Below, piece by piece: positions 56,600 to 64,000 of a stretch of 64,000 nt of DNA; the stretch's first letter is position 1; each line of letters begins with the position of its first letter. The DNA comes from Corynebacterium wankanglinii (GTDB lineage: Bacteria; Actinomycetota; Actinomycetes; Mycobacteriales; Mycobacteriaceae), in assembly GCA_014490595.1 (NCBI GenBank), contig CP061031.1, forward strand, positions 620,001-684,000, read 5' to 3'. Position numbers and translations under genes: made by a program. A model generated the notes under the pieces. That model was given only the letters and a program-made list of their open reading frames with translations. It made no database searches and had not been told where the DNA came from.

Positions 56600-58357
56600 A
56601 TGAAAACAAATATAAAGAAACAAATTCTACACTCAATTATTGCCACTGCGCTACTTGCGGGAAGTGCTGTTAGTGGAGTAATCCCCGCTCAGGCTGTGGG
56701 TGTGTCGGACAACGTTCATAATTCCGGTGCTGGGGGAATGGTGAACTGTAATGGTGGCGACATTTGTGTTGAGAAAGTTGGGGATGAAATTCAAGTGTCA
56801 TACGAGATTCAGTTTGGCAACATTCTGCATTCCTCCAATCACGGACAGACTGCAACAGGTTCTCTTATTGCTTTCCCGTCGGTCATCAAGAATCCGAAAC
56901 TTGAAGTGGTATCAACGTCTATCGAGGGCAAACGTTTCGACTGCTCAAACCTGCGCGCTCTTGGCGGTTTTCCCACTCACACTTTCAAGCAACCTGTGGA
57001 TGTTCCTCTCCTAGAAGAAGATGAGTTAAAGGCTGCTGGACTCAGTGCAGGGGGATCAAATGTCGGATTTACCCTAAAGGATGAAAACAATCCCCAAGAT
57101 GATGCTTCATACGTGTCAAAATTCGATGATGACGAAAGAAGATTTGCAACACACGTCAAGGGTGAGGAAGTTATCTCACAGTTCAAAGACGGGTACGAGA
57201 AGTACAAGCGTGAAAATCCTGAAGAAACGGTTGCTGGAAACGGGAAAATAATCACACAGGATGCATGGGATTGGGTTAGATCTAGTCGTGATAGCAAAGT
57301 AGTGGGTAATTTCTCCCTCCCGGAATATGGAGCGATGGAGGTTGACTACCCCTATGAGTACCTGCTTTTCAATAACGACTCACTAGGTGTTACTACCTAT
57401 CGTCTAACAGGAACGGTCAAAACTGAGTCAGATCTCGCTTACCTACCTATTAGAGCAAAACAAGGGTTATGGAAATGTTCACAGGAAGGAGGACTTGGTG
57501 GTTATACGGCTGGCTGTCAATCTCTCGCAGAATACGAGTGGGGAAGAAACCGTGATGTACTTCCCCGATACTCGCTAGAAAATGACGATGTAACCCGCAA
57601 TAATCTTAAAAACGACACCAAAGACGGTTTGCACGGATCGTTTAGATGCGCTGTAACTGAAGATCTTGGACGTAACGATCTCATTGGCGCAGACGTTCGT
57701 CCCCGCGACCTTAATGGATCAACGTCATGGGGAGCGAAGTATGCACAAACATTTACACTCCAATCTAACGTGGCAACTACTTACTACGTAGGTGCATACA
57801 GTGTCGCGGAAGATGGTTGTGACCAGGCGGGTGTCAAGATCTCGGTTTGTGAGGAAGATGAGCAACCAACATCACCAGTTACCCCTCCTCCATCTGAGAC
57901 AACCACTCCACCAAGAGATGACCGTCCAGGATCATCCACTGAGCCGGTTCCATCGTCTGAGGTCACTTCCAGTGAGCCACCCGCTCCAAGTGAAGAGCCG
58001 ACCGCTGACGAGTCTGAACCTACCCCTCGCGAGACTCCAAACATCCCAGAACCAGAACCTCGTGAGACTCCAGAAGTTCCAGAGGACACCCCGAGAACTA
58101 CCGAACCAGCAGCGAGAATTATCCCGTCTTCTCCTGCACCAGTGAACACCCCTCCAGCGGTAAACCACACGCTTCCTGCTAAGCAGCCAGTGCCAAACAA
58201 TCCTTCTCGTGTGAACACTCCGCCGTTCGTTCCTGCTCCTGCTCCTGTTCAACCAGCAGCAATTCCAGGACCAGTTTCCGAACACGGTCCAGTGGTAAAC
58301 ACAGGTGGCGCAGTTCAAGAGTCCTTCTGGACGAAGATTGTGAACCTGTTCCGTTGA
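56600..58357 (+). CDS. Secreted protein with Pro/Thr/Ser-rich C-terminal region
   Basis: 585 residues. Signal peptide (IIATALLAGSAVSGVIPAQA, cleavage near AQA). A globular domain of about 390 residues has several Cys pairs. It is followed by a Pro/Glu/Thr-rich stalk (about 415-560, with repeats like PETPREPTPRET-type units). The C-terminus ends ESFWTKIVNLFR without LPxTG or a membrane anchor. Codon use and GC are clearly lower than the backbone, a sign of recent gain. Probably a cell-surface or adhesive protein, by composition only. RBS weak (AAAGGG at 12 bases). Confidence 0.75.
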   Translation: MKTNIKKQILHSIIATALLAGSAVSGVIPAQAVGVSDNVHNSGAGGMVNCNGGDICVEKVGDEIQVSYEIQFGNILHSSNHGQTATGSLIAFPSVIKNPKLEVVSTSIEGKRFDCSNLRALGGFPTHTFKQPVDVPLLEEDELKAAGLSAGGSNVGFTLKDENNPQDDASYVSKFDDDERRFATHVKGEEVISQFKDGYEKYKRENPEETVAGNGKIITQDAWDWVRSSRDSKVVGNFSLPEYGAMEVDYPYEYLLFNNDSLGVTTYRLTGTVKTESDLAYLPIRAKQGLWKCSQEGGLGGYTAGCQSLAEYEWGRNRDVLPRYSLENDDVTRNNLKNDTKDGLHGSFRCAVTEDLGRNDLIGADVRPRDLNGSTSWGAKYAQTFTLQSNVATTYYVGAYSVAEDGCDQAGVKISVCEEDEQPTSPVTPPPSETTTPPRDDRPGSSTEPVPSSEVTSSEPPAPSEEPTADESEPTPRETPNIPEPEPRETPEVPEDTPRTTEPAARIIPSSPAPVNTPPAVNHTLPAKQPVPNNPSRVNTPPFVPAPAPVQPAAIPGPVSEHGPVVNTGGAVQESFWTKIVNLFR

Positions 58358-58375
58358 TCTGGTAGATCACTTATT

Positions 58376-58403
58376 CACCCTCGTGTTTCACGGGGTGTTT
58401 TTC
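58376..58403 (+). terminator. Terminator after the secreted protein gene
   Basis: CACCCTCGTG and CACGGGGTG pair around TTT and are followed by TTTTT. Confidence 0.65.
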
Positions 58404-58880
58404 ATGTCAGCACACCGCTACAAGCGGACTATGTTCATTCTGACGAACATGTGTGCGATGTTGGTATTATGATAACTAGCGCATGATTGTGCGCTCATCC
58501 TTCTACACGGATATGTCCCGTGGTAATTGAGTTTTGTTTCTTTCTCTTTTACTCGTACAAACGGTGTCATTGAGGTTCTTTTCTCGGTGGCACCGTTTTG
58601 GTTTGTATGGGGCGCTCCTGTTGCGTGGACTGGTGGCTTCAAAGTGGTTTGTAGAGCGTTTCGGTGAAGTGGTGCGGGATAGGACGCTAGGCAGTGGTGG
58701 CGTGATGTTTTCGGGACGTTTGTGCTGGTGGGTGGTTGTTCTAGGGGACGTTCTTGCTGGTCAGGGGTGTTCTTTGGGGATTGTCGTGGTGGTTCCGGGG
58801 AATTCGGGGAATACTTCCGGGGACGGTCTGGGGGAGGGGTGTGTTTTGGGTGGTAGGGGAGTTTCGCGAATCCCTCGATT
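58404..58880. other. Gene-free stretch with a G/T-skewed tract
   Basis: No convincing gene. 58443-58458 resembles a LexA box (11 of 13 positions). 58640-58870 is strongly G/T-rich on the plus strand; the minus strand is open and Pro/Thr-rich, but has no start. Confidence 0.4.
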
Positions 58881-58914
58881 GAAACCCGGCCAGGGGATCC
58901 CCTGGCCGGGTTTC
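58881..58914. terminator. Strong terminator at the right edge of the island
   Basis: GAAACCCGGCCAGGGG (58881-58896) and its complement (58899-58914) pair perfectly around AT. It terminates the DJ-1-like gene. Confidence 0.85.
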
Positions 58915-58945
58915 TGCATGCCGGTCGAATTCCCCCGAGCTCCAG

Positions 58946-59626
58946 CTAGACGGCTAGCTCAAGCACCGCTTCGCCGACACCGGCAGCCGACGTCGGGTTC
59001 TGGCCGGTGATCAGCGTGCCGTCCACGACGACGTGCTTGGTCATCGGGATCTTCGCGGTGGTGTACTCGCCGGCCTGGTCGCGCAGCTTCTCCTCTAGGC
59101 TGAAAGGGACTTCTTCGGTGCGGCGGGCCAATTTTTCTTCGGCCCAGGAGTAGCCGGTGACGTGGCGGCCGTCGAGAAGCTTGGTGCCGTCGGCGAGCGT
59201 GACGTCGAGCAGGCCGGCGGGGCCGTGGCAGACCGCGGAGACAATCTTGCCTGCGTCCGCGAAGTGGGCGACGGCGCGGGACACGGCCTCGGACGGGAAA
59301 TCGAAGAGCGTGCCGTGGCCGCCGATGAGGTAGATGCCGTCGTATTCGTCGAGGTTCACGTCGGCGATTGCGGGGGTGTCCTCCAGCTTGTCCATGAACT
59401 CGGGGTCCTCGTAGCGCTTGTTCGTGCCGCCCAACTGGATCACCGGGGTTTTCAGGCTGACCGGGTCGATGGGCACGGCACCGCCGTCCACGCTGGCGAG
59501 GGTGACCTCGTGGCCGGCTTCAGTGAGCACGTCGTAAAAGTGGGTGAACTCGCCCAGCCACATGCCGGTGTGAATGCCGGAGTTGGTGTAGCGGTGGACG
59601 CTGGTTGAGAGCGCAAGAAATTTCAT
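58946..59626 (-). CDS. DJ-1/PfpI-family protein (Hsp31-like glyoxalase III / type 1 glutamine amidotransferase-like)
   Basis: 226 residues starting MKFLALSTSVHRYTNSGIHT. The nucleophile elbow is IVSAVCHGPAGLL with catalytic Cys then His, and the conserved Glu region is WLGEFTHFYDVLTEAGHEV. Related proteins detoxify methylglyoxal or act as chaperones. ATG 59626 has no Shine-Dalgarno; CATAAT lies six bases upstream, so it may be leaderless. Divergent from the NCS1 permease gene. Confidence 0.88.
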   Translation of the reverse strand: MKFLALSTSVHRYTNSGIHTGMWLGEFTHFYDVLTEAGHEVTLASVDGGAVPIDPVSLKTPVIQLGGTNKRYEDPEFMDKLEDTPAIADVNLDEYDGIYLIGGHGTLFDFPSEAVSRAVAHFADAGKIVSAVCHGPAGLLDVTLADGTKLLDGRHVTGYSWAEEKLARRTEEVPFSLEEKLRDQAGEYTTAKIPMTKHVVVDGTLITGQNPTSAAGVGEAVLELAV

Positions 59627-59667
59627 AAACCCATTATGGGGCATGCGCCGCAACGTATAGTCCGGGT

Positions 59668-61118
59668 ATGTCACACAGCACACCACCATTAAACAGTGCG
59701 CCAGTCGTGGAAACGCTGGGCATCGATATCGTGCCCGAATCCGAGCGCACCGCGAAACCCTCGGACCTGTTCTGGCCGTGGTTCGCGGCGAACATCTCGG
59801 TCTTCGGCATCTCTTACGGGTCGTTTGTGCTCTGGTTCGGGCTGTCGTTCTGGCAGGGAGCGCTCGTTGCTGCTCTTGGCGTGACGTTCTCGTTCTTCCT
59901 CTGCGGCCTGATCGCCGTGGCCGGCAAGCGCGGGTCTGCGCCGACAATGGTGCTCTCACGTGCGGCGTTCGGCGTGAACGGGCAGAAGGTGCCGGGCATC
60001 GTCTCGTGGTTGACGTCTATTGGTTGGGAGACATTCCTTGCCATCATGGCGGTGCTGGCCACAACGACCGTGATACGGGAGCTCGGCGGCAACCCGGGAA
60101 CCGGCACCAAGGTCGTGGCCACGGTCATCGTTGCGAGCTTGATTGTGGCCGCGTCCGTGCTGGGATACCACACGATTATCAAGATGCAGTCGGTGCTGAC
60201 GTGGCTGACAGGTGCGGTGACCGTGCTGTACATGTTGCTGACTATCCCGCGCATCGACTGGGCGGCGGTAAGTGCGGTACCCGCAGGCTCCGCCGGCGAC
60301 GTGGTGGGCGCACTGGTGATGGTCATGACGGGCTTCGGACTCGGATGGATCAACATCGCCGCAGACTGGTCGCGCTATCAGCGCCGGGATACGCCTGATT
60401 CCGCCATCATTTTCTGGAACACCTTCGGCGGCGCCATCGCGCCGGCGATTCTGGTTGTCTTCGGCCTCCTGCTCGCCGCGTCCGACGAATCGCTGGCAGA
60501 TGCGATCGCCGACGACCCAATCGGTGCGCTGGCCGTCGTCCTCCCCACATGGGTGCTCGTGCCCTTCCTTATCACCGCGGTGTTGTCGCTGGTCTCCGGC
60601 GCGGTACTGGGCATCTACTCCTCTGGTCTGACCTTGCTCACCCTGGGCATCAACATCCCCGCCCAGCAGCAGCCGCGATCGACGGCGTGCTCCTTACCGC
60701 CGGCACCATCTGGGTGGTGTTCTTCGCCCAGAGCTTCCTCGGCCCGTTCCAGTCCTTCCTGATCACCCTGGGCGTGCCCCTTGCCAGCTGGGCTGGCATC
60801 CTCATCGCGGACATCTACACCCGCACGCAGGACTATGACGAGCCGTCGCTTTACAGCGCCGAAGGGCGCTACGGTGCAGTCGACTGGACCTCTATCGGCA
60901 TCCTTGCCGTCGTGTCGGTCATCGGGTGGGGGCTTGTGACCAACCTCTTCGCGGAGGAGGCCGCCTGGAACAACTGGCAGGGCTACTTCCTGCCGCTGGT
61001 CGGCGAGCACTGGGCGGATGCCAACCTTGGTGTGCTCGTAGCGCTGGTGCTCTCGTTCTTCGCGGCGTGGTTGGCGCGCCGGGGCCGGATCCGCCGGCAG
61101 GAAGGGATCGCAGCCTAG
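59668..61118 (+). CDS. NCS1-family purine/cytosine permease, frameshifted at about 60659
   Basis: Joined 483-residue transporter with about 12 membrane helices. The N-terminus PSDLFWPWFAANISVFGISY is the NCS1 signature. The CCCC run at 60657-60660 needs one C to join LGINIP to RPAAAAIDGVLLTAGTIW. C-terminal helices continue to ARRGRIRRQEG. Substrate (cytosine, purine or allantoin) is not clear. TATAGT (59656-59661) lies six bases before the ATG, suggesting a leaderless transcript. Confidence 0.88.
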
Positions 61119-61152
61119 GCGGCGTCGCTCCGAGGCGGAGCCGCCACCGGTG

Positions 61153-61623
61153 CTAGGCCGCCGGGTTACGCACCAGGAGGCGGTCCACCTGCTGGGACAG
61201 ATCCGGCGGCGGGGTGGTGAAGTCGCTGCCGAGCTCCCGGTCCGCCTGCTCCCCGGCATCGGTGTCAGCTCTTCCGCTGACCATGGCTGCCTCCGCCACG
61301 TCCAGCAGACGCTGTAGGCGGTGGACGTTGAGCTGGTACGCGCCGTCGTGCTCGGGGCCGTCCACCGGTGAGAGCCAGCCCGTGGCGGTGAAGACGAACA
61401 GGCGGGACTCCAGCAGGTTCGCCTTCAATCCCAACCTGTCTTTCGGGTCTCCCAGGCGGGGCACGTATCCCCTGTGGGCCTTGCGCACCGTACCGTCGGT
61501 GTCTAACACGGGGCCCGTATGGTCATCGGCGTACAGCGCGATGTCGGCCAACATATGCAGTTCTCGGGGGAAGAGCGACGGTGCTGTGATGCAGCGAACG
61601 GCGGCTCGCAATACTTCGCCCAA
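61153..61623 (-). CDS. Hypothetical winged-helix-like protein, paralogue of the gene at 45704-46387
   Basis: 156 residues from TTG 61623, five bases after AAAGGAGG; the upstream extension to 61656 is less likely. The start LGEVLRAAVRC, the middle DDHTGPVLDTDGTVRKAHRG and HDGAYQLNVHRLQRLLDVAE match the island gene closely at the same spacings. TATAAT lies about 50 bases upstream on the minus strand. High GC, unlike the island copy. Family not recognised; DNA binding is inferred only from the helix-wing-like layout. Confidence 0.7.
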   Translation of the reverse strand: MGEVLRAAVRCITAPSLFPRELHMLADIALYADDHTGPVLDTDGTVRKAHRGYVPRLGDPKDRLGLKANLLESRLFVFTATGWLSPVDGPEHDGAYQLNVHRLQRLLDVAEAAMVSGRADTDAGEQADRELGSDFTTPPPDLSQQVDRLLVRNPAA

Positions 61624-61719
61624 GGGCGCCTCCTTTATGCGGTTGTGGTGGAACAACGCGACATTATAATTCCGCGTCCGTCATCGGAGGCGGGGTTGCC
61701 GAAAGCCTGTGCGGAGATC

Positions 61720-62280
61720 CTAGATGGAGGAACCCGCCGGGATGGAGGAACCGCGCAGGCGAGAGTTGAACGCGATGACCCGGCCGTGGTCGGCGTAGAT
61801 GTCGTTGATCTCGCCGACGCGGATGACGCGGCTCAGCCCCCGGTCGCCGATGAAGAAGTTGCCTCGCGTGTCGCTTGCCACGAATGTCGAGCCGTAGCGG
61901 CGCAGCTGCAGGTTGCCCATCTTGGGCGCACCGGCAAATGCGTTTGTATCGGCACAGTCCCACGCGTCCCACTTGCCCAGGTTCATCGCGTTCGCCTTGC
62001 CCTGGCCAGCGCACATGTGGCCCGGCATCGTATCCACCAGGCTGAGGCAGTGGACGAAGTCCTGGCCCTGGACGTTGTACACGCCGCAGCGCACGGTGTC
62101 CTGCTGGTTAGCAAAGGTGGCGTACGGCGCCTGGGCGGGCAGCGCGCCGTGGGCTGCGGGCCACTCCACGCCGCGGGGGTTGAAGCCCGGCCCCTGATCC
62201 GCGGATGCGGAGGACGCGCCTGCAGCAAGTGCGGTGGCAGCAGCGATAGTGGCGATGATGCCGCGGGTGATGGTGCGCAT
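61720..62280 (-). CDS. Secreted protein, tandem paralogue A, unknown function
   Basis: 186 residues with a signal peptide (IIATIAAATALAAGASSASA). Four Cys in the mature part (VRCGVY, HCLSL, HMCAGQ, WDCADT) suggest two disulfides. The C-terminal LQLRRYGSTFVASDTRGNFF then IGDRGLSRVIRVG matches the neighbour gene. Nine bases after the neighbour's stop, with AGGAG, so they form one operon. Similar small exported proteins are common in corynebacteria without known role. Confidence 0.8.
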   Translation of the reverse strand: MRTITRGIIATIAAATALAAGASSASADQGPGFNPRGVEWPAAHGALPAQAPYATFANQQDTVRCGVYNVQGQDFVHCLSLVDTMPGHMCAGQGKANAMNLGKWDAWDCADTNAFAGAPKMGNLQLRRYGSTFVASDTRGNFFIGDRGLSRVIRVGEINDIYADHGRVIAFNSRLRGSSIPAGSSI

Positions 62281-62289
62281 GATGTCTCC

Positions 62290-62722
62290 TTAGAAGTTGA
62301 ACAGCACAGTGTTGGTGGAGCCGGCTCGGACCAGCGCGCGCCGGGTGATGTCAAGGACATACAGGTTGCCAGAAAACCCGGGGATCACCGTTGCGGTGCC
62401 AAAGCGCCGCACCTGCAACGGGTTGAGCTTTTGGGGCTGGCCCACAAAACCCTGGTTCCAGCAATTTGTGCCCACGAAGTCTCGGTTGACCGTGACTGCA
62501 GGGATGAGCTGTTGCGGCGGGTTGCATTCCGGCTGCGTCTGGCGTGCAGTCTCGGACACACAGATGGTCTCGGTGCCGGCTTCGGTCTGATACATCTCGC
62601 AGCGAACGTCACCCGTGGCGTTGGAGTACGTGGCCAGGTTAGGGTCGGCCGCGGCGGAGGGGACAAGGGCGGCGGCGAAAAAGGACGCTGGCGGCAAGCG
62701 ATGCGGTGGCTCTTCGGTGCAT
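62290..62722 (-). CDS. Secreted protein, tandem paralogue B, frameshifted at about 62680
   Basis: Joined 143-residue protein. From ATG 62722 the signal MHRRATASLAASVLF continues, after removal of one base from the A5 run at 62678-62682, as AAALVPSAAADPNLATYS. Four Cys (VRCEMY, ICVSE, ECNPP, NCWNQ) and LQVRRFGTATVIPGFSGNLY match paralogue A. Without the correction the signal peptide is lost. First gene of a two-gene operon. Confidence 0.75.
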
Positions 62723-62739
62723 GGCAGCAGTAAACCAGG

Positions 62740-63852
62740 CTATCCCCAGCGCTGCACGCCTCCCGGCAAAGATTTCAACATAATGCCTCGTTGTGCGGCC
62801 GATTGCGCATGCGTATCCACGAACTTCTCCGAGCGCACCCCACCCGCGCAGTACACCACCACCTCATCGCCCTCCGCGTACTTGGCCAGGGCGTTCGCCA
62901 CCGCGTCGGGGTCGCGCTTCACCTCGCTCAGCGGCAGGTGCGCGGATGCGAACGGCAAGTCGGCGATGGCGCGTTCGTGCGGCTCGCGGATGTCTAAGGC
63001 GTGGGCTGCGCCGGTGCGGATGTCGTCGTAAAGCGACTGCCCCTCGGTGTCTGCCTCAGTGCTCACCGCGCACGCCTCGGCGTAGGTGGCAAGCGTGGTG
63101 GCGCGCGGGCGCGCCGGGTCGCGGGGGACGGTGAAGCGGCGGATGGTGGTGCTCAGCGCGTCGTACACGTGCAGCCGGCCGACCTGGACGTTGCCCACGC
63201 CGGTGAGGAACTTCACCGCCTCCGTGGCCATGAGCGAGCCCACCGCGGAGGTGGTCACGCCGAGCACGCCGGCGGTGGCGCAGTCCGGCACGGAATCAGC
63301 GTCGGGCTGGGTGGGGTAGAGGTCTCGCAGCCCCACACCGTCTGCGGGCGCGCCGGGGCCTGACCACCACAGCGCGATGTCGCCGCGGTAGCGCAGCACC
63401 GAGCCCCACACAAGCGGCGTGCCGGTGATCTCTGCGGCGTCGGCCGCGAGGAACTTGGTGGCGAACGTATCGGAGCCGTCGATGAGCAGGTCGATGCCGT
63501 CCAGCGCCGCGATGAAGTTGTCGGGGGTGAGCCGGCCATCCACGGCCGTGACCTCGATGCCGGGCTGCAGCGCCCGCAGGCGCTCCGCGGCCACCTCGAC
63601 CTTGGATCGGCCCACATCGTCCGCGCCGAAGAGGATCTGGCGGTGGATGTTGGTGATGTCCACGTGATCGTCGTCCCACACCGTGATGTGGCCGACCCCG
63701 GTGGCCGCCAGCGTCTGCATAATGGGGCAGCCCAGGCCGCCCGCGCCGATGACCAGCACCCGCGCGTTGTGCAGCCTCTCCTGCTGCTCCGGGCCAAAGC
63801 CGGGCAGGTTCATTTGACGCGCGGTGCGCTTCAGCTCTTGCTCGTGCAGCAT
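62740..63852 (-). CDS. moeB: MoeB/ThiF-type adenylyltransferase with rhodanese domain
   Basis: 370 residues. The E1-like Rossmann domain has VLVIGAGGLGCPIMQTLAAT, DDDHVDITNIHRQILF and the GTPLVWGSV region. A C-terminal rhodanese-like domain (about 280-370, ALDIREPHERAIADLPFASA) carries the catalytic Cys loop VVVYCAGGVRSEKF. It activates small sulfur carriers (MoaD or ThiS) by adenylation and sulfur transfer. ThiG lies directly upstream on the same strand (TAG then ATG), so a role in thiamine sulfur transfer (thiF-like) is as likely as molybdopterin. Confidence 0.9.
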   Translation of the reverse strand: MLHEQELKRTARQMNLPGFGPEQQERLHNARVLVIGAGGLGCPIMQTLAATGVGHITVWDDDHVDITNIHRQILFGADDVGRSKVEVAAERLRALQPGIEVTAVDGRLTPDNFIAALDGIDLLIDGSDTFATKFLAADAAEITGTPLVWGSVLRYRGDIALWWSGPGAPADGVGLRDLYPTQPDADSVPDCATAGVLGVTTSAVGSLMATEAVKFLTGVGNVQVGRLHVYDALSTTIRRFTVPRDPARPRATTLATYAEACAVSTEADTEGQSLYDDIRTGAAHALDIREPHERAIADLPFASAHLPLSEVKRDPDAVANALAKYAEGDEVVVYCAGGVRSEKFVDTHAQSAAQRGIMLKSLPGGVQRWG

Positions 63853-64000
63853 CTATAAGACCTCGTCCGCCCAGCTGGCCAGGCCGTCGAAGGTGGAGGA
63901 CGCCACCGCGTGCTCTCGCTTCGGGATGCGCCCGGCCGCGCGCGCCAGACGGCCCGCCTCCACCGCGTGCCGCATCGCCTGCGCCATCGCCACCGGGTCC
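63853..64000 (-). CDS. thiG: Thiazole synthase ThiG, C-terminal end only
   Basis: The last 48 codons read [20 protein letters not shown] then [20 protein letters not shown], the typical ThiG C-terminus. ThiG forms the thiazole ring of thiamine from DXP and ThiS-thiocarboxylate. The gene continues beyond the window. Its stop abuts the moeB/thiF-like ATG. Confidence 0.85.
   Translation of the reverse strand, partial: DPVAMAQAMRHAVEAGRLARAAGRIPKREHAVASSTFDGLASWADEVL

Noticed and set aside
58418..58642. Minus-strand 74-residue frame
   Set aside because: No ribosome-binding site or family match; probably part of the skewed non-coding tract.

Overview
The window is high-GC actinobacterial DNA and almost certainly comes from a Corynebacterium species. 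The gene order tmk-mtrA-mtrB-lpqB-comF-hpf-secA, then rsgA-aroA / SRAP / sigH-rshA-bL37-whcE, then rhlE / DUF3107 / DUF3152 / adnA-adnB / K+ channel / nudC / uvrD2 / TOMM-like protein / DUF45 / zinc metalloprotease / PDZ-Lon protease / UPF0182 is the conserved corynebacterial-mycobacterial backbone (compare the Rv3193-Rv3246 region of M. tuberculosis). The species cannot be fixed from this window alone.

Layout. 1-8.9 kb: cell-envelope two-component system with its lipoprotein, a ComF-like phosphoribosyltransferase, the ribosome hibernation factor and SecA. 8.9-17.2 kb: small housekeeping genes, shikimate and DNA-repair genes, and the SigH stress regulon head with its anti-sigma factor, the WhiB-type regulator WhcE and the tiny ribosomal protein bL37. 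A secreted metalloprotease sits here behind an unusual cluster of TTGAACAATCCGG repeats. 17.6-41.6 kb: RNA helicase, the AdnAB end-resection machine, UvrD2, and a series of actinobacterial proteases and membrane proteins. 41.7 kb: initiator tRNA-fMet. 41.9-58.9 kb: a lower-GC accessory island starting with an IS1249-like element and a broken serine recombinase. It carries unknown proteins, a complete type I restriction-modification locus (hsdM-hsdS-hsdR), membrane/coiled-coil proteins, a CAP-domain protein and a Pro/Thr-rich secreted protein, with several shared palindromic sites including a LexA-box-like sequence. 58.9-64 kb: return to high-GC backbone with a DJ-1-like protein, an NCS1 permease, two tandem secreted proteins, MoeB and the end of thiG.

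Sequence quality matters here. About sixteen genes or elements, spread over core and island, are split by single-base indels, mostly in homopolymer runs. In each case restoring one base rejoins a family-typical protein with a length divisible by three. I interpret most of these as base-calling errors rather than real pseudogenes, and give joined coordinates with the indel position. The IS1249 transposase (extra nonsense codon), the recombinase and a fragment near 56.3 kb look truly decayed.

Many start codons lie 6-8 bases after a good -10 hexamer with no Shine-Dalgarno, which implies leaderless transcripts, several of them in divergent pairs.
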